Origin: Streptomyces sp. NBC_00513
Lineage (GTDB): Bacteria; Actinomycetota; Actinomycetes; Streptomycetales; Streptomycetaceae
Reading direction: 5' to 3'
Assembly: GCF_041431415.1 (NCBI RefSeq)
Contig: NZ_CP107845.1
Location: forward strand, 3,534,001-3,598,000
DNA length: 64,000 nt
The notes under the pieces were generated by a model that was not told where the DNA came from, did not search any database, and worked only from the letters and a program-made list of their open reading frames with translations. How positions within the stretch are numbered: position 1 is the first letter of the stretch; every line of letters starts with the position of its first letter. The translations under genes and the position numbers were made by a program. Shown here one piece after another: positions 8,077 to 15,369 of the stretch.

Positions 8077-8988
8077 TCAGGCCTGTTCCCAAGGTGCGGG
8101 ATTCGGGCGGCGGCGCCACCACCAGCCGACCGGCGTCTGCTCTGCGGAGCCGCCGGTCAGCTCTCTGCGGAGACTCCCTGACGGGTCATCCTCTGTCGCA
8201 GCGGCAAACCGCCTGTCCAGCTGCTCCAAGGCCTCGTCGAGTAGCTCAGTGACATCACGCGGCAGGTGGGCACCAATTCCGGCCAGCCCGTCACGCGATT
8301 CCAGCCGCTCCCGGTAGAGGTCGGCCGGATACCACCCCGACGGCGCCCACCCGGATTCCATTTGCGTGATGACCCTCTCCCAAACCACCAGGTTGCCCTT
8401 CGCGGTCCAGACGGGGCTGCCGGTGCCGTCGTCGAGGGAAAGCCTCGCGAGGCCCGAGGCAGCCTGCCGCACCTTCTCCACCGATGCCGCGAAGGCCCAG
8501 GCCACCGGCGTTTCCGGCCGCTGTTCCCGTACGATCTCGGCGAATCTCGTCACGGTCGCCCCCGGCAGTTGCGGCACTGGCGCCTCGACGGCGGTGATCG
8601 TGTAAAGGGGAGGCTCGTCGTCGGAGAGTTCGAGCCGGGCTCGGGTGAGAACGCCTTCCGGCGTCACCGCCCAGTAGGCACTGGGTGGTGCTTCCTCAGC
8701 GGGAAACAGGACGGTCGTCATGGCGGCCTTCGCGAACCCCGCGGCGAGGTCGGACTCGGGCGGCTGATCAGCGACGTGTTCCTGGGCATAGACGTCAAGC
8801 GACCAGGCCACATCACCTTGAACTGCCCGGTATTCGCACGAGACGGGTGCATCCCAGTTGCGGAGGTCGGGGTCGCCGTCAGAATCCGCCACGTCCACGT
8901 CACCTACCGCGATACCGAGGCATCCGGCAAGTGCGAGGGCCATGGTCTCGGGACTGACGGGGTCGACGGTAAGGAGGTTGTACGTCAC
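8077..8988 (-). CDS. Hypothetical protein, 303 aa
   Basis: A soluble, acidic protein with good coding bias and no signal peptide or membrane segment. It starts MTYNLLTVDPVSPETMALAL and ends with a Trp/Arg-rich tail (GWWWRRRPNPAPWEQA). The tryptophans recur in short motifs (YWAVTPEG, VVWERV, GWYP). I do not recognise the family. It lies opposite the effector-like cassette at 9.8-12.3 kb, and an acidic orphan protein beside a secreted-effector gene would fit an immunity or accessory role. That is only a guess from position. An ATG at 8986-8988 is the natural start, with no strong ribosome site visible. Confidence 0.6.
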   Translation of the reverse strand: MTYNLLTVDPVSPETMALALAGCLGIAVGDVDVADSDGDPDLRNWDAPVSCEYRAVQGDVAWSLDVYAQEHVADQPPESDLAAGFAKAAMTTVLFPAEEAPPSAYWAVTPEGVLTRARLELSDDEPPLYTITAVEAPVPQLPGATVTRFAEIVREQRPETPVAWAFAASVEKVRQAASGLARLSLDDGTGSPVWTAKGNLVVWERVITQMESGWAPSGWYPADLYRERLESRDGLAGIGAHLPRDVTELLDEALEQLDRRFAAATEDDPSGSLRRELTGGSAEQTPVGWWWRRRPNPAPWEQA

Positions 8989-9840
8989 GGATACGTCCCG
9001 TTGTAGATGGCCGGCGCTTTCTCGACGATGCCTGGATTGTTCGTGAAGTGGTCGCCTAGTTGTGTTGCCCCGGGAGGTTGTGGACAGGTGATGCAGGACT
9101 CGGCTGAGGCATCTTGAACGGGTGAGGGCTTTTCGGGTTCGGTGTGGATTGCGACATCTCCACCGACCAACAGCAGGCCCTCACACCCCGGTCGCCGGAT
9201 GGATACTGCTCAATCGGTCCCGAAGCTGTTCGTCCTGGGCTTCGCCCTCTCCCAGAACGCCACCAGCCACCAGCTCCACCTCGGCGAGGCCGCATAGACC
9301 GAGATCCACAACCCCCGCAGACACCGCGACGACCGTGCCCACAGAGGGCGCGGCTGTCTTTCGTGCCCCGGGTCCACAGCCGACCAGAGCCACCCCGTGT
9401 GTGCCCGGGAAAGCGTCCGCGAGGACGCTGCGCCCTCCGCATACGCACGCAAGCTGACCAGGACGTTTGTCCGTCCGCGTCGGGCGGCCCCTGCGGGGTT
9501 TCCGACAAGGTTCGCGACAAGCCCCCGCCTTCGTGGGGCTTGACGGAAACCCTAGAAGCCCAGGTCAGAGGCTTACCGCGGAAGCTGTCGAAAACGCTCC
9601 GCTCCCCTTCTCGGAACGCTCAGCACATCGCTGCAGCTCAGAAGCCCCCAGGCCGGGATGAGATCGTCCGGGACCGCCCGTTGCGCGACGCGCGCCGGGC
9701 TTGAAAGCATTGACGTGTTCAGAGGAACACGCACGATCCGAGCACGTGGGCTCAGGCCGCCCGTGTCGGGCAGGTCAGAGCTGTGGAAACCGGCTCACAT
9801 TGCCCCTACGCCGCCTGTCGGAACATGATCAAATGGCGCC
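8989..9840. other. 850-bp spacer with repeat copy A and gene debris
   Basis: No supported gene. Several overlapping frames are open, as in any high-GC DNA, but none has a start signal with a recognisable product. The stretch 9407-9534 is the left copy of a diverged repeat whose right copy ends in the tRNA-Arg gene. The part near 9700-9840 is less GC-rich and probably holds the promoter of the 9841 gene. Confidence 0.5.
9407..9534 (+). repeat. Left copy of a tRNA-associated direct repeat
   Basis: This segment aligns with 12530-12662, moderately similar over about 130 bases. The last 41 bases (9494-9534) are identical to 12622-12662. The perfect part ends with the first eight bases of the tRNA-Arg gene (GCCTTCGT). 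After that the two copies diverge completely, so copy A holds no functional tRNA. The pair brackets the 3.1 kb that contain the three-gene cassette. Confidence 0.85.
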
Positions 9841-10311
9841 ATGGTGTGGGACGAATGGGAAAAGGCCAAGGTAGATGTCGCCGGCGAGCGCCAGGTGTCG
9901 ATGCGCCTCAACCAGGTGACCAGCGGACCTGGTGGCGGTCAGGCCGACCTGGTCGTACACCAGGATGACCTGGGCGAAGTGGGTCATGAGGCCTTCCTGC
10001 TGCATGGGCAGCTGCAGAAGCAGGCCGATATCGCCGGCGCCGGTGCCGACGGGTCAGGAAACGGCTCCACGATGCAGGCCGCAGGATCCTTGAAGACGGC
10101 CGGCTTCTCTCTCGGCGGCGAGCTGGAGACCACCGTGTCCGTGTGGACATCTCAGGTGAAGACGGTCCTGCAGGCATGCGCCCACATCTCGAACCACCTG
10201 GACTACTCCAAGAAGGCGCACGCCGCGGACGACGAGGCCATCGCGGCCTCGCTCCGCAACCGCGACGGCTCGGCCGTGCCCGTCTCCCGTATCGACGAGT
10301 ACCTCAAGTAG
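9841..10311 (+). CDS. Small type VII-secretion-like (WXG/Esp-type) protein
   Basis: A 156-aa, mostly helical protein beginning MVWDEWEKAKVDVAGER and continuing with LNQVTSGPGGGQADL, HQDDLGEVGHEAF and LLHGQLQKQADIAGAG. The helix pattern and length fit the WXG100-like partners encoded just upstream of larger effector proteins in Streptomyces. The canonical Trp-x-Gly turn is not obvious. The next gene starts ten bases after its stop. It probably pairs with that protein for secretion or folding. No signal peptide is present, as expected for type VII substrates. The start is uncertain because no clear ribosome site precedes the ATG. Confidence 0.6.
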   Translation: MVWDEWEKAKVDVAGERQVSMRLNQVTSGPGGGQADLVVHQDDLGEVGHEAFLLHGQLQKQADIAGAGADGSGNGSTMQAAGSLKTAGFSLGGELETTVSVWTSQVKTVLQACAHISNHLDYSKKAHAADDEAIAASLRNRDGSAVPVSRIDEYLK

Positions 10312-10321
10312 GGAGCACGGC

Positions 10322-11761
10322 ATGGACTACTCGGACCTCATGGAACTGGACCTCACGAAGCTGGGATCCGCCGTTCAGGACTGGAAGCGTACGGCCGACG
10401 CTCTGCAGAGCCTGGGGGGACAGGCGCGCGACGGGGCAAAGGCCAAGGCCGAGAAGGCCCGCTGGGAAGGCGTGAACGCCGGTGTGACCCGCGCCTTCGT
10501 CGGTAAGACGGTCAAGGAGATAGAGGACCTCCACACGGAGGCCAAGAGCATCTTCGGCGTCCTCCAGGACGCCCACTCCGAACTGGTGGCCATCCAGCAG
10601 CAGGCGAAGAACGTGACCGCCGATGCCAAAGAGGCAGGCTTCAACGTCCGTGTGGGGCAAGGCGGAGCGGTGACGATCGAGGATGCCCTGATCTGTGAGG
10701 TGGACGGTCCCGGCCAGCGCAAGCAGGACCTCATGCGCTGGTACGCCGACACCCTGAGCGGAGTAGTGAGCCACGCGGCCGAGGTCGATGCCGCTGCCGT
10801 ACGCGCTTTGCGTGGCAGCCATGGCGCGGATCCGCACAACGCCGGCCATGCGACGTACACCTCCCTAGACCAGGAGATGCTCCCGCGAGCACTGAAACTG
10901 GCCGGGCTCGGCGAGGAGGCCGACACCAAACAGCGGAAGGAGCTGCAGCGGCTCTGGCAGTCCCTCGGCCCCGAGGCCCGGGCCCAGCTGTGGACCCAGC
11001 ACCGGGACGACCTCCTGGCGGCCGGCCTGCTCCGCCCTCAGGTCAAGCAGGTCGCCGCGGACGACGGCGCCGGCCCGTACGACGTCGAATCGCCAGGAAT
11101 AGCGGACTACTGGAAAGAGATCCAGGCCAACGGCATCTCGAACTCCGGCGACTTCATGGGCAAGACCGACGCGGCCCGACACATGGATCACTACCTCAAC
11201 GGCAGCGGCAAGACGCTCGATCTGGACGTCGACCGCATGCTGGCCGACGACCCGGCGCTCCGGGACGAGGTGGCACGGATCCGGGCCACAGAGCAGGACG
11301 AGTGGCGGCAGCAGGCACTGGATGCCTTCGAGAAGTCGGGTGGCAAGCCTGTCGCCATCCCCGTGGAATCCGGCAGCAGCGGATACGAACACGAAAAGGG
11401 CCCGGACGGTACGAACAACTGGTACCTGGCCGTAGGCAGCGGCATGACCAACACGACCGGGGTGGTCACCGCCGTCCCCGGACCCGATGGGAAACCGCAG
11501 GTCAGCATCGACTACCAGGTCAATGTGTGGGACCGCTACAACTGGGACGGAATCAAGGCCACGCCGATCGGACCGACCACCGTCACCGATGCCGACATGG
11601 CCCGCATGCACACGACAGGACTGGCCAGGGAGTTCGACATGCGAGGAAGCAGCTCGGTACAGCGACACGACCTGTCGGCAGGAGGGTCCTGGCCCGCACC
11701 CGAGGACACCGGGCGGAGCGGCACCCGTACGGACATCGGCCGCAATTCGGCCGCCCGGTGA
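10322..11761 (+). CDS. Large effector-like protein with LXG/WXG-type N-terminus
   Basis: A 479-aa protein with a good ribosome site (GGGAG, six bases before ATG). Residues 1-105 are long amphipathic helices (MDYSDLMELDLTKLG, VKEIEDLHTEAKSIFGVL) like the N-terminal domain of type VII polymorphic effectors. A middle helical part follows (about 110-250, with a LDQEMLPRALKLAGLGEEAD segment). The C-terminal domain (about 255-479) holds HMDHYLNGSGKTLDLDVD, NNWYLAVGSGMTNTTG and VNVWDRYNWDG, a conserved-looking Trp/Tyr-rich core. I recall similar C-terminal domains in secreted actinobacterial proteins but cannot name an activity, and no nuclease or ADP-ribosylation signature stands out. It is co-transcribed with a helper-like gene upstream and a lipoprotein downstream that overlaps its stop. 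Confidence 0.62.
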   Translation: MDYSDLMELDLTKLGSAVQDWKRTADALQSLGGQARDGAKAKAEKARWEGVNAGVTRAFVGKTVKEIEDLHTEAKSIFGVLQDAHSELVAIQQQAKNVTADAKEAGFNVRVGQGGAVTIEDALICEVDGPGQRKQDLMRWYADTLSGVVSHAAEVDAAAVRALRGSHGADPHNAGHATYTSLDQEMLPRALKLAGLGEEADTKQRKELQRLWQSLGPEARAQLWTQHRDDLLAAGLLRPQVKQVAADDGAGPYDVESPGIADYWKEIQANGISNSGDFMGKTDAARHMDHYLNGSGKTLDLDVDRMLADDPALRDEVARIRATEQDEWRQQALDAFEKSGGKPVAIPVESGSSGYEHEKGPDGTNNWYLAVGSGMTNTTGVVTAVPGPDGKPQVSIDYQVNVWDRYNWDGIKATPIGPTTVTDADMARMHTTGLAREFDMRGSSSVQRHDLSAGGSWPAPEDTGRSGTRTDIGRNSAAR

Positions 11762-12291
11762 TCCGCGCACCACGCCCGGGCCCCGCCCCGGCGCTCGCAG
11801 TGGCAACGGTGCTGCTCGGCGTGCTCGCCGCGGGATGCTCCGGGGCGTCCGGCGGTAGCGGCAGGGAAGGCGGCCGCTCGGCGGACCCGGGGACGTCCGA
11901 CTGGGTCGAGGGAGCCACCGCCGAGTCCATCGCCCGGACCCTGCACGTGGAGGTCCCCTCGACAGCGACCCAAACCGCGGCAGCGCACCGCAGGGGGTTC
12001 CAGGACGACGGGTTGATCCTGTCCTTCGTCCTGCCCGCGGAAGCCGTGGACTCCTTCCTCACCCAGCTGAAGCCGGAGCAGCCCCTCAGACTGCGCGCGC
12101 AGCCCTTCGCCGCCGAGGCAACACCGGCCACGCCGTTCGCACGCCTGGGGCTGCCGGAACCGGATTCGCTTCCCAAGGTCAGGGAGGGGCAGGTGTGCGC
12201 TCCCTGCAAGGGCGACCTGAACTGGCTCAAGGTCGCGGTGGCGCAGATCGACGAACGGAGCAGCCGCGTCTACCTGAGAGGGGTCGACTGA
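11758..12291 (+). CDS. Lipoprotein coupled to the effector gene (candidate immunity or partner)
   Basis: A 177-aa lipoprotein. The GTG at 11758 overlaps the effector stop (GTGA), so it is translationally coupled. The N-terminus has a hydrophobic stretch, ALAVATVLLGVLAAGCSG, with the lipobox LAAGC at about residue 27. The mature part begins with a Gly/Ser-rich linker and ends in a small domain with DLNWLKVAVAQIDERSSRVY. It would sit on the outer face of the membrane. Lipid-anchored immunity proteins are known for some secreted toxins, and the strict coupling suggests a partner of the 10322 product. This is inference, and it might instead be a cell-surface ligand. Confidence 0.65.
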   Translation: MIRAPRPGPAPALAVATVLLGVLAAGCSGASGGSGREGGRSADPGTSDWVEGATAESIARTLHVEVPSTATQTAAAHRRGFQDDGLILSFVLPAEAVDSFLTQLKPEQPLRLRAQPFAAEATPATPFARLGLPEPDSLPKVREGQVCAPCKGDLNWLKVAVAQIDERSSRVYLRGVD

Positions 12292-12654
12292 CGCCCGCAA
12301 GAGCCGCGGTGCGGTCTGACGCCCAGCCGTCCGCAGAGGCAGCGGTGTTGCAAGCACACGTCAACGCGGTCGCGCCCCGGCAGGGGGAGGCCGGTCCAGT
12401 CGGCCTTCGTCGCCAGGACGCCGGCCCCCAGCCCATCAGAACACCCAGGCCCCGCGCCCGCGGCAATCCATGCGACCACTCCCAGCACGATCCGCTAGGC
12501 TGTCAGCGGTCAGTCGGCTACCAGGCGTATGCCGGGAAAAGTGTCCGCGAGGGCATCTCCACCCGGATGTGTGCACGTCGCCTGACCAGCATGTTTGTCG
12601 AGACGGCGCGCGTGATCCCTCCGGGGTTTCCGACAAGGTTCGCGACAAGCCCCC
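12292..12654. other. Spacer before tRNA-Arg with repeat copy B
   Basis: No supported gene in 360 bases. The right part (12530-12654) is the second copy of the repeat at 9407-9534 and presumably carries the tRNA promoter. The left part has a cysteine-rich minus-strand reading without a convincing start, and I do not count it as a gene. Confidence 0.5.
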
Positions 12655-12662
12655 GCCTTCGT
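12530..12662 (+). repeat. Right copy of the tRNA-associated direct repeat
   Basis: Diverged partner of 9407-9534. Bases 12622-12662 match 9494-9534 exactly and run eight bases into tRNA-Arg. Known tRNA-targeting integrases mostly use the 3' half of the tRNA, so this could be an atypical attachment site or just a duplicated promoter segment. Confidence 0.8.
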
Positions 12663-12727
12663 AGCTCAGGGGATAGAGCACGGCTCTCCTAAAGCCGGTG
12701 TCGCAGGTTCGAATCCTGCCGAGGGCA
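12655..12727 (+). tRNA. tRNA-Arg (anticodon CCT)
   Basis: A 73-nt cloverleaf. The acceptor stem is GCCTTCG paired with CGAGGGC (one T-G wobble). The D arm contains GCTC/GAGC. The anticodon stem is CGGCT/AGCCG, with loop CTCCTAA giving anticodon CCU (reads AGG, Arg). The T arm is GCAGG-TTCGAAT-CCTGC. CCA is not encoded. The gene lies at the border between the accessory-looking left part and the conserved right part of the window. Confidence 0.97.
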
Positions 12728-12738
12728 CATCGACGCGA

Positions 12739-12765
12739 GACCCCCGCCGATCACGGCCGGGGGTC
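12739..12765 (+). terminator. Hairpin after tRNA-Arg
   Basis: Stem GACCCCCG / CGGGGGTC (12739-12746 with 12758-12765), followed by TTCGTCGTTT. It lies 11 bases after the tRNA end and probably ends its transcript. Confidence 0.75.
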
Positions 12766-12836
12766 TTCGTCGTTTCCGGGGCACGGGGGCACCGGGGCAC
12801 GGGGGCAAGTCCGGTGTGGGGTGCGTGAGTCGACGC

Positions 12837-12922
12837 GGACGGAGGCGACGGAGGCGACGGAGGGCACTGCGGGCAGTGCGAGCAGTGCGAGCACTCAGGG
12901 CACTGCGCGCACTGCGGGCACG
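12837..12922. repeat. Short tandem repeats in spacer
   Basis: Imperfect 9-bp units (ACGGAGGCG, then GCACTGCGG/GAGCAGTGC types) fill the spacer between tRNA-Arg and the small convergent gene. Confidence 0.75.
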
Positions 12923-12926
12923 GATG

Positions 12927-12953
12927 GGCCCTCCCGGCCGGGCCGGGAGGGCC
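12927..12953 (-). terminator. Perfect 12-bp hairpin
   Basis: GGCCCTCCCGGC pairs with GCCGGGAGGGCC across a 3-base loop. It lies 20 bases beyond the stop of the minus-strand gene at 12974, so it is likely that gene's terminator. The symmetry would also stop plus-strand reading. Confidence 0.75.
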
Positions 12954-12973
12954 GTGCGATCAACCGACGGGGG

Positions 12974-13177
12974 TCAGCTCAGGCCTCTGCTGCGCTCGCC
13001 GATCCGGTCGCCCTGCGGAGTGCCGGCCCGCTTGAGGGCCGCCTTCGTGTGGGCTCCGCCCTTGACCTTGCTGCGGACCGGACCTTCGAAGCCGTGACCC
13101 TGCGTGCGTGGCAGTTGTACCTGCTCCGACGCCTTCGCGATCACTGCCTGGACGTCGTGCTTCTGCTCTTTGCTCAT
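12974..13177 (-). CDS. Small conserved-looking basic protein, 67 aa
   Basis: Starts MSKEQKHDVQAVIAKASEQV and continues with a basic, Gly-rich segment (GHGFEGPVRSKVKGGAHTK). The frame is open to 13204, but the ATG at 13177 is better placed: GGGAG and a G-rich stretch precede it. There are no membrane or signal features. Its basic charge would allow nucleic-acid or ribosome contact, but I do not recognise a family. It has its own strong terminator. Confidence 0.6.
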   Translation of the reverse strand: MSKEQKHDVQAVIAKASEQVQLPRTQGHGFEGPVRSKVKGGAHTKAALKRAGTPQGDRIGERSRGLS

Positions 13178-13275
13178 CCCGCCGTCAACTCCCTCGGGAA
13201 GCACCCAATCGGACTACTCGGATCGTATGCAGATATATCGACCCACGCACCCGGGCCGGGGGTAAAAACTCTCGA

Positions 13276-15240
13276 TCATGGCCGGGACGGATCGGCCGGC
13301 GCCCGCGGCTCCAGGACCTCGTCGACCAGTTCCTGCGGGCAGGGCGTTCCCCGAGGGATCTGGTACTTCGCCGCGACCCGGTACTCCCCCGGGGTCGGCG
13401 CCAGCAGCTCGGTCCACACGTCGCCCACCGCGTCCGGGGCCGCCTTGAACAGGCACCCCGCGGTATTGGCGAACCGCTTCGGCCCGGGCTTCTTCGCCGA
13501 GGATCCCGCCTTGGAGTCGGCCGTCTCCTGCGGGGGCGCCACCGCCTTGCCCTGGGCGTCCACCAGCCCCAGCCACGGCGAGTGCGGGACGCGCACACTG
13601 ACCCGGCCTGCCTGCTTCACGTCGATGACCAGCTGGTCGGCGCCCGCGCGCACCACCGTCGCGGGTCCGGCCACCAGATCGGTGGGGGCCTGCACCTGGA
13701 AGAGCTGCCAGTTCTCGTCGCCCCAGATCTGGTGGAGGTACGGCAGACCCCCGCGCACCAGCGTCGCCTCGTCCTTGCCGCCCTCGTCGGGTTTGTCCAC
13801 GGGCAGTACCACGTAGTGCACGGCCCAGCGGCCCAGCCAGGCCCGGTAGCTCTCGGCGGTGAGCGTGTCGTCGTAGAAGAGCGGGTTGCGCTCCAGGTCC
13901 GCCTGCCGGTTCCAGCCGCGTGCCAGGTTGACGTACGCGGGGAAGGCGGAGGACTCGCGGTGGCTGCTCGCGGGCACGACCTCGACCCGCCCCCGGTCGG
14001 CGCCGGCCTTCTGGAGCCGGTCGACGAGGGGCGCCAGCTCCCGGTTCCAGGAGGCGAGCGGCGTGGTGCGGATGATGTCGGTGACGCTGTTGGTGGTGAT
14101 CCAGACGTTCAGCCCGACGAAGGCGAGGAGGAGCGCGTACCGGCGGCGCGTGCGCGGGGCCTCGTACGGCAGGGCCGCGAGCAGCACCGCCCCGCCGAAC
14201 AGCATGACGAGCCGGGTGACGTTCGACCCCACCTGGGAGTCGATCAGCCAGGTCAGGGCCACCCCGAGCGCGTACACGGCGGCGGCGATCCGGACCGTCT
14301 TCCACCGCTTCGGCACGAGGAAGACGATGACCAGGCCGAACACGAACGGCAGCCAGGCGGAGCCCAGCTTCATCGGTTGCGTTCCCGAGAAGGGGAACAG
14401 CCAGGCCGACAGGCCCACCACGGCCACCGGGGGCAGCCCCAGGGTGTACGCGCCCGGTCGCCGCTTGCTCAGGAACAGCGCGGCCGCGATCACCCCGAGG
14501 AACAACCCGGCGACCGGGCTGGCGGCGGTGGCGAGGCCGGCGAGCGGGGCCGCGACGGCGGCCTTCGCCCATCGCCGCTCGGCCCAGCCGCGCGGCCAGC
14601 AGAAGACCGCGGCGACCGCGCCGAGCGCGAACATCGCGCCGAGCCCGAAGGTCACCCGGCCGGAGAGGGCGTTGCACAGCAGCCCGTAGACCCCGGCGAG
14701 GGCCGGCCACAGCGGCTGCCGGACGGCGCCCCGGCAGCGCGTCAGGATCAGCGCGAGGAGCCCGGCCGACACCGTCCCGGCGATCATCATCGTGGTCCGG
14801 ACGCCGAGCATGTGCATGAGGTACGGGGACACCACGCTGTACGAGACCGGGTGCATCCCGCCGTACCAGGCGAGGTTGTACGCCGTGTCGGGATGCCGGC
14901 CCACGAACTCGGCCCAGGCGTCCTGCGCGGCGAGGTCCCCGCCGCTGTTGGCGAAGGTGAAGAGCCAGACGACGTGCAGGACGGCCGCAACGGCGGTGGT
15001 GACGACCACGGGGTGCCCCTGCGCCCAGCGCAGGGCGAGGCGTGCCATGCCCGGCGGGCCACCCGTACCGGAACGAGAACCGGAACGTGAGCCGGAACGA
15101 GGATCGGGACGGGGATCGGAACGGGGATCGGAACGGGGATCGGAGCCGTCCGCAGGGAACGTTTCGGCATCGGTCGAGCCGGAGCCCGCGGTCCGGCCGC
15201 GCTGCTCCCGCTCCTGCCCGTACTGCTCAGCGGTGGTCAC
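13276..15240 (-). CDS. Polytopic membrane protein with extracytoplasmic C-terminal domain
   Basis: A 654-aa protein. The N-terminal about 60 residues are polar with an Asp-Pro-Arg-Ser tandem repeat (DNA 15066-15150). Some ten hydrophobic segments follow (starting VVVTTAVAAVLHVVWLFTF), then a soluble region from about residue 380 with VEVVPASSHRESSAF and ARGWNRQAD. The first outside loop holds GGDLAAQDAWAEFV, which recalls the acidic first loop of GT-C glycosyltransferases and related polyprenyl-sugar enzymes. That might indicate a lipid-linked sugar enzyme, but no family can be fixed by eye. Start GTG at 15240. It lies downstream of the carboxypeptidase gene on the same strand, past a hairpin, so it probably has its own promoter and a possible cell-envelope role. 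Confidence 0.78.
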   Translation of the reverse strand: MTTAEQYGQEREQRGRTAGSGSTDAETFPADGSDPRSDPRSDPRPDPRSGSRSGSRSGTGGPPGMARLALRWAQGHPVVVTTAVAAVLHVVWLFTFANSGGDLAAQDAWAEFVGRHPDTAYNLAWYGGMHPVSYSVVSPYLMHMLGVRTTMMIAGTVSAGLLALILTRCRGAVRQPLWPALAGVYGLLCNALSGRVTFGLGAMFALGAVAAVFCWPRGWAERRWAKAAVAAPLAGLATAASPVAGLFLGVIAAALFLSKRRPGAYTLGLPPVAVVGLSAWLFPFSGTQPMKLGSAWLPFVFGLVIVFLVPKRWKTVRIAAAVYALGVALTWLIDSQVGSNVTRLVMLFGGAVLLAALPYEAPRTRRRYALLLAFVGLNVWITTNSVTDIIRTTPLASWNRELAPLVDRLQKAGADRGRVEVVPASSHRESSAFPAYVNLARGWNRQADLERNPLFYDDTLTAESYRAWLGRWAVHYVVLPVDKPDEGGKDEATLVRGGLPYLHQIWGDENWQLFQVQAPTDLVAGPATVVRAGADQLVIDVKQAGRVSVRVPHSPWLGLVDAQGKAVAPPQETADSKAGSSAKKPGPKRFANTAGCLFKAAPDAVGDVWTELLAPTPGEYRVAAKYQIPRGTPCPQELVDEVLEPRAPADPSRP

Positions 15241-15298
15241 TACCGACGCTCTCTCCCCGACACCTGCGCGAGTACCGCACTCGCATCCAAGACGTGCT

Positions 15299-15328
15299 CA
15301 GGCGCCCCGGGGTTGCCCGGAGCGCCTG
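15299..15328 (-). terminator. Hairpin between carboxypeptidase and membrane-protein genes
   Basis: Arms CAGGCGC and GCGCCTG with an inner GGG/CCC pairing. It lies 42 bases after the carboxypeptidase stop and probably ends that transcript, at least partly. Confidence 0.55.
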
Positions 15329-15369
15329 AACGAAACCCGTCCCCGGCGGTAGATCCCGCCCGGGGCGGC

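Noticed and set aside
9494..9545. A second tRNA at repeat copy A
   Set aside because: Only the first eight bases of the tRNA are present; the D, anticodon and T arms are missing.
9144..9704. A 186-codon plus-strand frame through repeat copy A
   Set aside because: It contains text shared with the region before tRNA-Arg (SDKVRDKPPP), so it comes from the DNA repeat, not from a protein gene. There is no start signal.
9841..10311. Canonical WXG100 protein
   Set aside because: The Trp-x-Gly turn is not seen and the length (156 aa) exceeds the usual 100, so I list it only as type VII-like.
12436..12681. Minus-strand peptide gene across the tRNA-Arg 5' part
   Set aside because: It is antisense to the tRNA and its promoter; such frames are common false calls.
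13108..15090. A 660-codon plus-strand frame opposite the membrane protein
   Set aside because: It is rich in Arg, Gly and His without family features, and the opposite strand has clear membrane helices.
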